In this document: positions 1-12,540 of the stretch, in pieces
Layout of the letters: every line of letters starts with the position of its first letter
Numbering within the stretch: the stretch's first letter is position 1
Assembly (NCBI GenBank): GCA_028023455.1
Contig: JAQFVV010006271.1
Coordinates: 3,936,173-4,000,172 of the forward strand
Source of the DNA: Epiperipatus broadwayi
Lineage: Eukaryota; Onychophora; Udeonychophora; Euonychophora; Peripatidae
Direction: 5' to 3'
Length of the DNA: 64,000 nt
The notes under the pieces: model-generated
What the model saw: the letters and a program-made list of their open reading frames with translations, nothing else
Told to the model about the DNA's origin: nothing
Databases searched by the model: none
Translations under genes and position numbers: made by a program

Positions 1-96
1 CATCAACACAACATAAACATCATACCTTTAAAATAACTTTTAAATTTAAAATTTTTTAGTAAATCGATTTAAACAATTCATCCTGATCTAAACAAA

Positions 97-144
97 AGGG
101 TACAATATATATATATATATATATATGTACCCTTTTGTATATAT

Positions 145-190
<46 letters not shown>
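97..190. repeat. Two (TA)n tracts inside inverted repeats
   Basis: Two adjacent (TA)n runs are each bounded by matching inverted arms: acaaaagggtaca with tgtacccttttgt for the first, atccaata with tattggat for the second. Each could extrude as a hairpin or cruciform. Confidence 0.85.
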
Positions 191-300
191 GGTCAAATAG
201 CAAAGTTTGGATAAATTAATAGGTAATTATAAATTTAGAGATGATATCAAATACAAAAAAGGAATTGTATCTAAAATTAACAATGATTTTTAAAATATGA

Positions 301-515
301 TTTACTACAGTCGTATAGGAAAACAGAATTAAGAGTCAGAAAACATAACAATGAAATTAATAGACAAAATGATACATATGCTTTATAAATTCATTATTTA
401 ACACATGGACATGAAATATATATTACAAAAAATACTAAACCTTTAAATTATGTTAAAAATCTAAAGAGAAGACAAATGTATAAAACTAATTACATTAAAA
501 ATAACTATATGTGTT
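301..515 (+). pseudogene. Relic of GIY-YIG-like retroelement C-terminus
   Basis: Translation gives a patchy stretch with TELRVRKHNNEINRQND, an in-frame stop, then HYLTHGHEI. This is the spacing seen at the C-terminal part of retroelement-encoded GIY-YIG-like regions (R...R..EH..., then a conserved H..THGHEI). It has no intact ORF and no upstream reverse transcriptase here. It is probably the end of a decayed element whose body lies outside the window. Penelope-like and some LINE-like elements share this signature, so the class is not settled. Confidence 0.4.
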
Positions 516-540
516 AAAAAATTTAAATATTAATACACCA

Positions 541-913
541 ACATTTTGACTTGATCACACAAGTCATCGACTGGATGATAAAAGGTGGAAAGATGGTTGT
601 AAGAGCCTATGGTCACTGATTTGAAAGGAAAAAAAAACGTTAAAGTTCCACCAATAGCAAAAATGTTAAATTAAAAAATGTTTTTGAAAAAAAAAACTTT
701 CCAAATAAGAAGTTTGCTTGTATCATCTCGCTTATTGATAAAATCTGACCCTTTAAGTATCTCAAAGCCTTCTCTGATTTTACACTGGCAGAGATTATTA
801 CATCTGGATATGATCCTGGTACTAGAAAAATCAATTTTATGAGCTGAATCTATAATACGGAATGAGAGTTCTGATGATGATGAGTGTTGTTTAACTGCAT
901 TATGAAAAAGCAT
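541..913 (-). pseudogene. Inverted copy of GIY-YIG-like C-terminal relic
   Basis: On the minus strand the reading frame from 913 down to 671 contains NAVKQHSSSSELS, then SAHKIDFSSTRII and a tail with INKRDDTSKLL. This order (H near the start, a conserved HKIDF block, then IN..DD) matches the segment encoded on the + strand at 1200-1440. The two copies form arms of an inverted repeat about 370 bp long, separated by roughly 290 bp. The left end also carries a ttgatcacacaagtc motif that recurs near 1730. No catalytic domain is intact. Confidence 0.45.
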
Positions 914-1071
914 TATTTTTAGCTCAAAGTGGACAAAGATAAAAGATAAAGCAGATAAATCATCTATTAGGATTTGTGTTTCTTATGTAAAATAAACTAC
1001 AGACACTATTGGACATATATTAAAACACTAATATAAATACAGCATTTTCTTCTCATCAAAAGATCAGCAAT

Positions 1072-1450
1072 ATAAAAAACAAGCCTAAGAAATCAATTCC
1101 TTTTGAATCCCATGGTGTTTATCAAATGTCATGTGAAAATTGTAAACCTTCCTACACAAGTATGAATAATCATTGCATCATTGTTAGGAGAGATTAACAT
1201 GCTAATGCAGTTAAACAACACTGATCATCATCAGCACTCTCACTTTGTACTATAGATTTGGGTCATAAAATTGATTTTTTTAGTACCAAGATCATATACA
1301 GATGTGATAATATCTACCAGTGTAAAATTAGCAAAGTCATTGAGTTACTTAAAATGCCAAATTGTATCAATAAGTAAGATGATGCATACAAACTTCCTTC
1401 TATTTGGAAAGATTTTTTTTTAAAAAAACATTTTTTAATTTAACATTTTT
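1072..1450 (+). pseudogene. GIY-YIG-like C-terminal relic, + strand arm
   Basis: Reading with frame changes gives PFESHGVYQMSCENC, then IVRRD.HANAVKQH, then LGHKIDFFSTKII. The order GVY..C..C, followed by R.D.H and GHKIDF, is the retroelement GIY-YIG-like arrangement (GVY..PC.C...YIG, then an EH block). It contains stops at several positions and a poly-A/T run near 1420. It pairs with the minus-strand copy at 541-913 as an inverted repeat. PLE or LINE-like origin is inferred. Confidence 0.45.
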
Positions 1451-1589
1451 GCTATAAGTAGAACGTTAATGCTTTTTTTTTTTCAAATCAGTGATTGTAG
1501 CGCCCTTACAACCATCTTTCTACATTTTACCCCTCAGTAGATGATTTATGTGATCAAATTGAAATGTCGGTGTATTAGTATTTAATTAT

Positions 1590-1830
1590 TTTTAATACGG
1601 ATAACTCGCAAAATGTCTTTTATATAGAGATATAAAAAACATTTGCGGGTTCATCTGTGTTAAAAAAAATTAATGTACTCACATTTCAACTTGATCATGC
1701 AACTCATGTACTGGGTGAGATATTTCGACTTGATCACACAAGTCAAAATGTCCGTATATTAATAGTTAAAATTTTTTACATGAATGAACCCACAAAATAT
1801 GTCTTTTATATGTGCAAACCATTCAAATCT
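1590..1830. repeat. Short interleaved inverted repeats
   Basis: A hairpin is formed around 1603-1650 (cgcaaaatgtcttttatat against atataaaaaacatttgcg). A further partial copy occurs at 1790-1815 (cacaaaatatgtctttta). The segments also share acttgatcacacaagtc-like motifs with 546-570. This looks like the end of the same decayed element as the flanking relics. Confidence 0.5.
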
Positions 1831-4800
1831 TTGTATCAACAATATATATATTGTGCCCTTTTCTATGGGTCAATGATGGTTATAAATGGTCAATTACTAA
1901 AAAAAAATTTAAAATTAATATTATATAGTATTTAGTATTATAAACTATAGTTTATAACGGTAAAAGATTAATGTAATATATTTAATAATAAGTATTGTGA
2001 TGGTGGGGATTGCATCTAGTTCTATATTTTTCTAAATTATATTTCAAAATTTTATATAATCATTTTAAATAATATAAATAGCAAATTTATTAAGACAGAT
2101 AAAACTAGACTAAACATTGGAAATGTCTACGTGACTGTCTGGAATATTCTATGTATAAGCACTAGTTTAAATTAATACTAACAATTAAAATATTTAAAAA
2201 GTATATTATAAAACTGGATGGAATTGTCACACATCATAATAAAAAAATAAGTATTATACATCTTTATTAATTATTGTTTCAAAATTATTTTAAAAGTAAT
2301 TAAATTGTAATAGATAATAATTAATTTAAAAATAATAATAGGTTAATATTTAAGTCTATTTCATCATGATTTTAAAACTTTAGAAATTGTTTATAAACCA
2401 AAGTAGGGGGTGACCAATAAAAAGATAGATCTTGGCAGACAACAAAAATCACGCCAATTAATTGTATAAACGAGGAGAACAAAAATGTGTTGACTCCAGA
2501 GCAGAGGTAAAATTTTAAGCTCTTTAAAATTTGTTTCTTTCTTCAATTTATTAGTCAATTTTATTATAACTTTAATAAATATCTTTGAAAGAAACTAACT
2601 GACAATTTAAAATCTTTCGAAGAGAATCTAAGAATAAAATTTTAAAAAAGTCCTCATAATAATGTTTCACTAACTCCACAGTAACCTGCCAGTGAATTTT
2701 ATTAAAATATAATCTGAATTTTCAATAAAAATGGATAGATTCTGAAAACCAAGTTATAAATTTTATAATATTCCAAAAATGTTAATGCCGTTCGTTGATA
2801 TAGTTTGTATAGCGTATTACTATGAAAACTGCTTTCGTGCGTATAAAATTAATGAAAGGACATTGTGTGCAAAGTTAATGAATATAATGGAAAATAAAAA
2901 TAAATATTATTTGTATAAGAATAAATGGAGAAAAAGAATTTTTATTATTGAAATAATTTGAATTGCTATCTTTAAGATGACTTGAGCAAATACTCCAGAA
3001 ATAGTTAAAGATCGAAAATGTTGTATATAAATTAATAATGAATGAAAGTGAAATTTACCAAGGAAAACCCTTGCCTAAAGAAGAAAAAAAATATTTTACA
3101 GAAAAATAAATATAAAATATTGGATCCATGGAGAACACAATTGGTACCGTAATGATTAAATACTTGTAGTTCTGCTAGAAATAAAGATGCATCAACGCGC
3201 CGAGGTAATATTCGCCCGAACATTAAAAACTTCGTGGGATAATGAAATAAAATGTTTTTTTCTAATAATTTTAAATTAAACACTAAAATTAAAGATCGTC
3301 TAAACAGTTTACTAAATGAACTAATTTATTTAAAACTTTAATAATCAGAAAGGAGAACATTCGGACAAAAGAAGAAATAATAAATATTATGGGACTAACC
3401 AAGATTTACCGCCAGAAAAATATGTGATTATGGTTTAAATTATTTTCTTTATTAATCTAAGTTAAACATTAAGTTTTAGATAGTGATAGGGAAACAAATA
3501 CATTAATTCGCAATATAACATTATATAAAATAATATGTTGTGATTTTGAATGTTCAAATAAAATTGTATGTGTGTGTGGAAATTTTGTTTGTTTGCGATG
3601 CTCGAGAAGAAAGAAACCTACTATGAACTCTAATAGGAAGGTAAAGATTATTTTGGTACATTTTATGGTTATTAATGATATAATGTATGTTTTATTTATT
3701 TAGATCAGCTGTGAATCGAATGAATGTATTGCAAAAGTTTTATTGTTATAATTATTGTAAAATGCATTTTGAAAAACAACACTCTAAAACACTTTGAGAT
3801 GTAATTACATTTTTTAAAAATATGCATACGATAATCATTTTATGTGTTATTAATATAGTTCAATATAACCGATGGTTATGTCATATTTTCTGTTAATTTT
3901 TCCGATTGGGATATTTAAGTGTTATTTTAATAAAACGTAGATGTCGAACCTACAGTGTAATAAAGCAAGACAAATTGCTCTTATGGAATAGGGAAATGTT
4001 TTATATTAGTGAATTTTGTTTATTGTTTTAAAAGATAGTTAGTTTTATCGATGTTGGATACAGTAAAAATCTTGAGAGATAGTTTGGGTAGTGATTTGGT
4101 AGTACGTGGAGATTCGGAAACCAAGAGGATGTATTAAAAAAACTAGGATGCTACAGGGAATGAAATAATAAGTAGTTTTAGATGGTAATCAGCATAGTTA
4201 ACAAAGCCCTACGACTGTTACACATGTTGTCATGGACAGTGGTATTTTTATATTTCTTACGAATCGTATTAGATGTTTGGTAAAGCTGAATAAATAGCTG
4301 CCACATCATGCTTATCGCCAAGGTTATTAGACAATGAATGTCGGACCTATTCACACTGTTCCATACATTTTGAAGTATATATTTTGATAAGTTATCTATC
4401 TATCTTCCCAATATCCTATACATCTTTCGCTATCTTTATGTGTATTTCTTGCAACTACATCGTTATTTGATAAGTCTATTGAAAAGAAACAATAGATATT
4501 TTAGAATGTATGTCATGCTGTTATTTGAAATAAGAATAGTTAAGTATTAACAAAGAGTAGATTATGATTATTGGAAGAAAGATGCAGATATCCTAAGAAA
4601 GGAAGGAGTCAGAGAATTATTTTAATTTTTAAGAAATGAACTATAATTTTATAAAAATATATCCAAATAGAAATATACAAAAATATTAAATATAATTTCA
4701 CTTTTTCTTATTGTTGATTATATTTAAAAAATATAAGTATTGCATATTTAAAGAATATAATAACATTCGATAATTATAGTATATGTTAAACTAAAACAGG

Positions 4801-6500
4801 TGATAATTAAACCCGTGTTGTGTCATTATACATGAGTATGGCTTATGGAATGAATGTATTAGAGTTTACGAGCATTACAGAACAAATGTTATAGGTAGTA
4901 ATAATATTTGAACAACATGCAGAGTGACTTATATAGAGTTACAAGAAAATGTAATTTTTTTAAGAGGAAAAACCATATTGATTGTAAATTTATAGTGTTA
5001 TCAATGATGTTTATCCACATATATAATTTATAATATGGTAACTTTAATATTAAAAGGTAAAGAATAGTATTACCCATAAAATAGTTAAAATAAGTAATAT
5101 AATAAACTTAATGAGAAATAAATAAATAACTTATAAAAGGTATAATAATTTTAATCAACTATAAAAGAAATCTAAAAATGTATAATTCAACTATTGTAGC
5201 GTAAAGAAGAATGAGGATATCCCTTGTAAATAAATGTAAATAGATTTGTTTGTTTTATCTTAATTTTGATTGTTGTTAATAAAATTCTAAAATTTGTTTA
5301 TTAAAACTTGTGTCTGAGTTTTGTTTTCTCTACATCATTGCATGAATTCACAGGATATGTTTACCATCATTAAACTAAGTATATAATTGTTTGCACAAAA
5401 TATAAAATAGAGAAGTATATAATCTTAAATATTTATTGATGTTTTTTGTAATTGAATTATAAAATTGCATTGCGTTACTGGTCATAAATCCATTGTCATG
5501 GTAATTTTCTAAATTGTATGCTATTAGTTGCCACTTGCTTCATTTATCAGATTATCTAAACACTGCCACTTACTAATTTATTTTATTACTTAAAGATAAA
5601 AAAAGGAGGATATTAGATTATTAACTAATTTATTACGGTTATAAATTTACGATAAAAGAAAAGCTGTACTAGTTAGATTAAACAATGAAGATTGTGATTA
5701 TTATTATTATTGTTTTATTATTAATCTAATTTCAGAGTAGTAAATTATGACACAAAATCCCTTATCATATTTTGCTACCTTATTTTAATTTAACTTTGAA
5801 TAAATTTAAGAACCTGAGATTATTTCATTTGAGCTAGATAATTACTATTATTGTTATTATAGATAAAAGATTAATACTTTAATTGTTAAATGAGTCTTAG
5901 TGATTAGAATTTGCAGAAGTCATAAGAATACTATGTAGTTATTATATGTAATAGTAGTATAAGGGGGGATAGTGTTCTTATGCCATTGAGGTGGTATCCT
6001 ATGGGATATTATCTCAATGTAATCTACTTTGTCACCCTTATTTCCACTTCTAGTCTCATGAATTCTGAAATAGTTATTTGAGTTAGTCTAAAACAGAACC
6101 TAAATTAATTTTAAGAAACCTGAGCTAGTAAAGCATTTAATTGAATATCTCATTAATTATTAGAGCTAGAATACGGTGAGGCGATTTTCACTATATTATA
6201 TTATTTATTTTGGGGGAAGTGGAGTACACATATACACGTAATTACACATAGGGTGAGAGGGTAGATTGTGGCGTAACGTGGTATGCTCGATGTACACATA
6301 ATTACGGGAGAGAGATAGGTAAAGGTCAGAATATATATATATATAATATAAAATATCTTTATATATTAAATATTGGTATTGCAAGCTATGTAGATCATGT
6401 CACATGTAACTGATATAAACTTATCTAATATAGGTATTATTTGTTTTATATAGTGCTACGCTGTATAGTCAATTTTCTGAAGTTTTACTGAATCTCTATA
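1831..6500. other. AT-rich sequence, nothing recognised
   Basis: Scattered short open frames of about 60-80 codons are of the size expected by chance in AT-rich DNA. They have AT-driven composition (I, K, N, Y, F) and show no motif. No tRNA, rRNA or recognisable transposon was found. A slightly GC-richer patch sits at 3160-3240. Confidence 0.5.
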
Positions 6501-6561
6501 TGAAGGTTTCATTTTACTTTACTAATGTCTTATTTTGTTATTTTATTTTTATTAAATAACA

Positions 6562-6860
6562 ATGAATATTGCTGTATATATAATATACATGAATGGAAAA
6601 ATGTGGGTGGTTTATTCTGCATGTAGGCATAAAAATAATATTATACACCTGTTAATTGAATGCAAATGTATCAAAGCAGAAAGGGTACCAATAATGAAGT
6701 TATGGAAAAGTAAATATAAACAAAGTGATTATAAAGAAAGTGGGTTATAGGATTTTATTCTTGGTATGGGAAAAGATAAGGGCAATTTAGATATAAAGGC
6801 CATGGAGTTGACAAAGATTATGTGGTGAAAATGGGGTGGAGCAGTATATGGAAAAACTTA
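6562..6860 (+). pseudogene. Relic of LINE reverse-transcriptase C-terminus (zf-RVT type)
   Basis: The frame starting at 6562 reads CRHKNNIIHLLIECKCIKAER and continues past a stop into ILGMGKDKGNLDIKAMEL. The pattern C...(V/I)xHLLIEC..(Y/C)..ER is the zinc-binding tail (zf-RVT-like) that follows the reverse transcriptase in many non-LTR retrotransposons. The usual first CxxC pair is degraded. No RT domain is found upstream, so this is a 5'-truncated dead fragment. Confidence 0.45.
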
Positions 6861-6869
6861 GGGCAGTGA

Positions 6870-7555
6870 ATGGAAAGGAAAGGTAAAGTGGCTAACAGGT
6901 TTCTCTGGGCATAGTTGCTGAGAGATTCCTGAATCCATATAAGGGGAAGCCACAGTACATCACATCACATTAAGTTAAAAAATATTAACATTTGAAAAGA
7001 GCACTTAACCATGTTTGAAAAGGCTTTTTATGTATGATTAATTAACAATTATTGCAGCGGTTGTATATGATTTTGATTAATTGTTATAATTTATTATTAT
7101 AATAAAGTGAAATGCTGAAACCATTGTCAGATGCACCTTAAAATTCTTATATGGCAGCCAATAAGATGTAGTAATGACTGCATGGGGAACTTTCAAGTCG
7201 AAACTCAAAGCAAATATTTTATTATAATTATTAGTATACATTCAAATATCAGCCTTTTAAGCTAATTGTGCATACGCTTTGCGAGTGTTAATAATAAATG
7301 AATAATTTCTTACCAATACAAGATATAGTATTTAAGCAGGAATAAAAGGAATCTTTTATTCCTACGACTCAAAAGATTATATATGAGCAAATCTGAAGTA
7401 CTGGCAAGTAAAGCGTGAGGACGGAACCGTCACTTTAAATTACTATATATGATGTCTGAATGAATGACGCAGGTGAAATTGTCTAGAATTTACTAAATGT
7501 ACATATAATTATTAGTAAAAAAAAAAAAAATAAAAAAAATTTGCTGTGTACATTC
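6870..7555. other. Intergenic sequence, nothing recognised
   Basis: AT-rich sequence between the LINE-tail relic and the duplicated promoter/exon block. It has an A-run near 7518 and no supported coding or RNA feature. Confidence 0.5.
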
Positions 7556-7569
7556 TTTTACTCTAAATT

Positions 7570-7740
7570 TATTCTAAGTTCATCTGCAGTTTAAATGTTT
7601 TTTAAAAAATATTTTTAATGAGTCATGATTTTATTCGGTTTTTTAAAATAAATAAATAAAGAATATAAATTACTATATTGAGAAAAAAAAAGAAAATAGT
7701 TATTGTACTTTGTAGTCATTGTTGCCATATATAGCTGTAT
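7570..7740 (+). pseudogene. Decayed upstream duplicate of promoter and signal-peptide exon
   Basis: Landmarks of the live promoter/exon recur here about 384 bp upstream. The gttcatctg motif is at about 7578 and again near 7960. A gaatataaa TATA-like box is at 7661 and 8045. An exon-like stretch at 7691-7734 has ttattgtactttgta and cattgttgcc, matching cattgttttctgtg and tattgttgcc in exon 1. The copy lacks an initiator ATG in register and carries in-frame stops, and the TATA-to-exon spacing is about 20 bp shorter. I infer a local tandem duplication with one copy decayed. The alignment is by eye. Confidence 0.5.
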
Positions 7741-8047
7741 TTTTTATTGAAAAAATAAATAACTTATATGTATATAATTATATATAAATTTAAAATGACT
7801 TGAAATTATAATCACCATGAAAAATTTAATTTAATATGCTTGCAAAATATCGCAATTACATTAACTTTTTCAATTATTTTTTTTTTTTTTTATATTTAAA
7901 ACAATTCATAAAATAATCATTTCTAATAAAACTGAATTTTTATATCATAAATTATTGTAAGTTCATCTGAAATTTAAATATAATTTACAATGTTTTTTGT
8001 TTTTTTTTTAATATGAGATAATGGTTTACTTCCGATTGAAAAAAGAA

Positions 8048-8077
8048 TATAAAGGGATATCTTTTTTAACTTCATTC
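8048..8077 (+). promoter_or_regulatory. TATA box and initiator of secreted peptide gene
   Basis: A TATAAA at 8048-8053 is followed 24-26 nt later by ttcattc (8071-8077), an initiator-like TCA. The start codon is at 8097, giving a 5' UTR of about 20 nt. The spacing is that of a standard Pol II core promoter, in keeping with a highly expressed short secreted-peptide gene. Transcription start is inferred, not observed. Confidence 0.55.
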
Positions 8078-8096
8078 TTTGCAAAGTAAGACAAAG

Positions 8097-8142
8097 ATGA
8101 AAGTAGCCATTGTTTTCTGTGCACTTATTGTTGCCTGTTATG
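8097..8142 (+). CDS. Exon 1 of secreted cysteine-rich peptide: signal peptide
   Basis: ATG at 8097 (context caaagATG) opens MKVAIVFCALIVACY: a Lys at position 2, an uninterrupted hydrophobic core and a small residue at the end. This is a textbook short signal peptide directing secretion. The exon ends one base into a codon and is followed by a consensus donor (GTAGGT at 8143), giving a phase-1 intron. The next exon in matching phase, at 46224, completes the split codon as Ala, giving a natural signal-peptidase site just before the Cys-rich domain. The exon is only 46 nt long. The start is supported by the TATA box and initiator immediately upstream. What the peptide does cannot be told from sequence; secreted defence, venom and signalling peptides all share this layout. 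Confidence 0.7.
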
Positions 8143-8149
8143 GTAGGTT

Positions 8150-9480
8150 TTTTTTGTTTTTAAAAAGCAATCAACAATATATATGTATAATTATCTCCTT
8201 AACAAAAATTTAACCAGATCATTAAAAATTTTGATCAGTATCTGGGTTTTCCAAATAAGTTTAATATTTTGTGAACAGTCTATCCACAATTGTCTAAACA
8301 ACCAATCCAATTATTGTTTAAAAGAACTGTTTTTAACTAAAGAGTACAGATAAACATAAACTATTGTAATTCTCACCAATGCTGCATTGAGAGAATCTTC
8401 AAAAGGTCATACAATGTATTATTAATGTTTTTTCTTGATACAGACTACATGTTGGTCATCTTTTAAGACTTGAATTTTAGTTTAAATTTGTTTGGATAGT
8501 TTTTTATTCTAAATTATTTCTAAAGAAATGCTTTTTACTTATTCCAAACAAAGGAAACAAAAGTTATGTATAGCGTCAAGACCGCCACTACTTTCAATAC
8601 GTTAATGTGTCAATAAACTTTTGAATTAATATTAATAATTTATTACAAGAAAAAAAAAGTTCCTAGTCTTTTTGTCAAAATCGTTTGACGACCTTCTGTT
8701 ATTATTTTGTGTTTTAGCAAAAAAAAAAAAAAAAAACTAATGTGCTAATTACAGACTGGAAATTTAAATAAAAGGCTTATGGAGTTGAATTAGATATTTA
8801 ATGCGTTTATGGATAATTAAAAATGAGATATGTTTCCTCTTTAATTAGATTTAACGTTAATATATGAATGCCAGTAGTAGGCAATTCTCTACCTTAATAA
8901 ACGATTTACAGTAATCGTTAGTATATTTCTCTAAAGGGGAAGGGAATACATTATGAACGAAAAAGGTTAAAATTTAAAATTAAATTTTAATACACTAGTT
9001 ATTAGACATTGCCGATTGTTTATGTAAATAAATATATATGTCAAAGGGGATCTTCATTATGCAGTTTTTTGATATCAATGTTGTAAAAAGTTATTAAATA
9101 TTATGTTGAAATTTAATTTATTAAAATACTAAAAGGATGTGTAAGCACGTATTAAATCCTGACATGTACAGCAAAAAAAAAAAAAGTTTTATCACTTTCT
9201 TATTACTGCGAACGCCATTAGAAAATTTTCTGAATCTGCTTAGCATTTGAAAAGTTATTATATAGAGAACATTAATATTTAAAATAACCATTGTAAAAAA
9301 CATCATCACGTGGTCCTAAGAAAAATATTTTACACTTTTAAATACTTGCATTAAAATAATTTATAATCACTATTTCTGGCCATTTTATTTCTATATGTGA
9401 TACATGTTTCCTAGTCTTATCTTTTACAGATGATGCAAATAAAGACTGCAGGGGCTTAGAAATAATATATATAGATATAT
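8150..9480. other. AT-rich intron sequence, nothing recognised
   Basis: No coding or repeat feature beyond homopolymer runs (A-run near 8720) and TA-rich stretches. Short open frames here have no motif. Confidence 0.5.
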
Positions 9481-9483
9481 ATA

Positions 9484-9808
9484 TGATCAATAGGTGGTGT
9501 TTTACCAAAACACCGTCAAGCACATGTTTGTTTACATAAATGTCAGAATAAGCATTCACTATCTCTATCGTTAATTCCACCTTCAGATCATGATTTCAAG
9601 CTGATTTGTTATCATCAGTGAAGGGTAGGAATAAGAAACTAGATCTAAACACTAACTCTGAGCGTTTATGAAACAATTTCTATTCAGCTTGCAAGCATGA
9701 ATTTTTTAGATACGTAATGTCTTCAAACTCAGCATAGAAAGCCAGATAGCGATATGGGTCTGATATCAGTTCAGTATCAGCACATAGTAGAAGCCTCTGC
9801 AATATATA
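9484..9808 (-). repeat. Retrozyme-like repeat, family A, single unit
   Basis: A single minus-strand copy of the family A unit. In + orientation it starts atatatgatcaatagg and ends gcctctgcaatatata, and is flanked on both sides by TA repeats. It matches the units at 11953-13470 over its length with scattered substitutions. It contains one hammerhead motif at 9580-9624. One unit only, slightly shorter than the 396-bp period of the larger array. Confidence 0.75.
9580..9624 (-). ncRNA. Hammerhead ribozyme motif (type I), family A
   Basis: On the minus strand the order is CCTTCA (stem I), CTGATGA core, stem II hairpin, GAAA core, very short stem III ending GATC (cleavage expected after the C), then TGAAGG closing stem I. 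Outer helix TTCC/GGAA lies beyond an internal loop TAC/T. Stem II is weakened by a G-to-A change (TAAC instead of TAGC). Confidence 0.7.
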
Positions 9809-9824
9809 TATATATTATAACGAT

Positions 9825-11940
9825 CCAAACGAAGTGGGAGATCGCATCGCACCGCACCGCACTACCAAAGGGCGCCATCTAGGCATTTGAGCCTAGAAAA
9901 ATGTATAAAGTAGGCAAATACGCGCTGTTAGGATTCCACTTTATTTACATATTTAGATCGTTAGCCCATTGTCACTAGCTCAGCGGAGACGCAGAGATAA
10001 AAATCTATAAATCTTATATCTTAAATATAAAGAATAAAATAATAAAAGCCACTGCCAAAAATTAACACAGAAAAATATTTATTTACGCACATATAAAATC
10101 ATTCTAAATTGAGGAATAAGTTTAACATTTAGATTTTTATCTTAATTTTAATTTTACATTTAAAATAGCTTGCTATAATGTTTAATATTTTATTTAGAGG
10201 GTCGAGTATGAATGGACTACATAGGTCTGCATTTGAAAAGAAAGTATTCTTCCCTGATTTAACCTTAGGCAACAAATTTCGCAATCAACTGGCGCCAATC
10301 CATCTGATACATTCATGTATTCAATGTAGCATGATACGACAACACAAAATACTATATTGTCAGGAATGTACATCTGAACAATAAGTAGAAATAGAGAAGA
10401 GATTGATTCTCCACCAACAGGAATGTGACATCTGTTGGCAAGTAGATCAATAAACAAAAAACTCCATAGGAATGGACTGCGGTCTTCTGCCGACTTACAA
10501 ACCCATCCATAGGCAAACAGGGGGTGTGACATATATCTATAATCCTGCCCTAGCGGACCTCATACTACATCTACTAATTACACAAATATATCCAATCCAT
10601 TGAACCAATTCAACTACGAAATGAATAACCTAAGATTACCCTCCCTTAATATAACTTTACAAACTATATAGCCATTCACGCCCGACTTAATTTTAACATT
10701 TAAATACGTTCGCACAGATTTGTTTAAAAATGTTGGGTATAGATCGATTACATAGATTCCGCAGTCAAAAACATTTCAAAATAAACATAAACGATCAAAA
10801 TACAAAATTATTGATACCGACAATCACAGAGGGAAACTTATAAGTAACCCAATAGTATTCACCATAAGATACTTGCGTTGTCACCAATAACTTAAAAGAC
10901 ATCCGAATAAATACATTTTAGATACTCACCATAAGGTATCATTATTTATCGAATGTCTATATATTTTGATCAAATATGATAACCAAAATCTAATTAACCA
11001 CAAACGAATCCATGCAAGCGTCTATAGACAACTTAAATGTAATGCATTTAATAATTTCTACAATCAGAAAAAAAAAATGGAAATGATGTTTATCAATCGG
11101 AAAACATATAAAATTAACATTATTAAATTGATTTAAAAACTTACAAAAGTCAGATAAGATTCCGTTTTAACATTTCATTCTTCTTGTTTATCAATTTGTA
11201 AAACTTGACGAAAGTTCTTAATTGATTTTAACAATTGTTCATTTCATATACTCATGGTAGAAGAGTCCAGGCCTCTGCTTTCAATTCCATTGGCAATTCC
11301 CACGGCGTCTCATTGGAAGAAAATGTTCTGGAGGTATCATTAGCTGGTTCCTTTCTGGTATCACAGTCTTTTCATTTTATTTTTTTTTAAAAAAAAAAAA
11401 TGAGAGAAACGGAAGTGGTCTTATTGTCATCAAATAAGTTGAAAAACTACTTCAACTCTATATTTTTTTCCTTTTATATCATCCACAAGGATTCACTGAA
11501 CAAAACGTAACTAATCTGTTTTTTGGCCATGGTCCGAGCCAAGGCCTAGTGCTTCCATTGGTCAAGCTAAAATTTCTTTCTTCTCTTATCTAACTTTCCA
11601 TCTGACTTTTTAATTAAACAGCTTTTAGATAATTAATAAACAATCATTTCCATTTACAGATTACAGGAATTAATTAATACCTGTTTTTATTTTAACTTAC
11701 ATTATTTTTTTATTAAAATATTTTTATATTTCAAGCTTGTATTTTTTTATTAAAAAAAATACGTTCAAATACTTTTTTTTTTTTTTGTTTATGAAAAAAA
11801 TATTTTTAAAGTTTAGCATCTGTGCGAATGTATACACGTTTAACAATATTTTAATTTAGCGTTTAGTTTTTTACTTTTATTTGCGAACTTTTAAGTTTTT
11901 ATTTTAAATTAATGTAACGACATATTTATATATCGTTACA
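9825..11940. other. Mixed block with lower AT, unrecognised
   Basis: Segments at 9840-9990, 10180-10560 and 11250-11580 are clearly less AT-rich than their surroundings and may be pieces of old repeats. A 112-codon minus-strand frame at 10194-10532 is the longest one here. It has no domain that I recognise, and its + strand is also partly open, so I do not call it a gene. Confidence 0.35.
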
Positions 11941-12128
11941 ATATATATATATATATAATTGCAAGAAAACCTCAAAAGGTACATTTATGAAAAACAAAAA
12001 AACAATTTAAACTTGCTAACGTGTGTATATATGATCAATAGATAGCGTTTTACCAAAAACACCGTCAAGCGTATGTTTGTTTACATAAATGTCAGTGTAA
12101 GCATTTACTATCACTATCATTAATTCCA

Positions 12129-12173
12129 CCTTCAGATCATGATTTCAAGCTGATTTGCTATCATCAGTGAAGG
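12129..12173 (-). ncRNA. Hammerhead ribozyme motif (type I), family A
   Basis: Minus-strand copy with intact CTGATGA and GAAA core boxes, CCTTCA/TGAAGG stem I, a 3-bp stem II (AGC/GCT) and a GATC cleavage site. Position 10.1/11.1 would be U-U rather than the usual G-C pair. Confidence 0.75.
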
Positions 12174-12495
12174 GTAGGAATAAGAAACTAGATCTAAACA
12201 CTAACTCTGAGTGTTTATGAAACAATTTCTATTCAGCTTGCAAGCATGAATTTTTTAGACATGTAATGTCTTCAAATTCAGCATAGCAAGCCAGATAGCT
12301 ATATGGTCTGATATCAGTTCAGTATCACCACATTGTAAAAGCCTCTGCAATATATATCATTGCAAAAAAACCCTCAAAAGATACATTTATGAAAAACAAA
12401 AAAACAAGTTAAACTTGCTAACGCTTGTATTTATGAATAGAAAATGTTTCATAAATGCTCAGAGTTAGTGTTTAGATCTAGTTTCTTATTCCTAC

Positions 12496-12540
12496 CCTTC
12501 ACTGATGCTAGCAAATCAGCTTGAAATCATGATTTGAAGG
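12496..12540 (+). ncRNA. Hammerhead motif with mutated core, family A
   Basis: Stem I (CCTTCA/TGAAGG) and GAAA are kept, but the core box reads CTGATGC, so catalysis should be lost or impaired. The cleavage-site base is T instead of C. Confidence 0.65.

Noticed and set aside
10194-10532. 112-codon minus-strand frame
   Set aside because: No recognised domain, no splice or promoter context, and an overlapping open frame on the other strand. More likely part of an old repeat.
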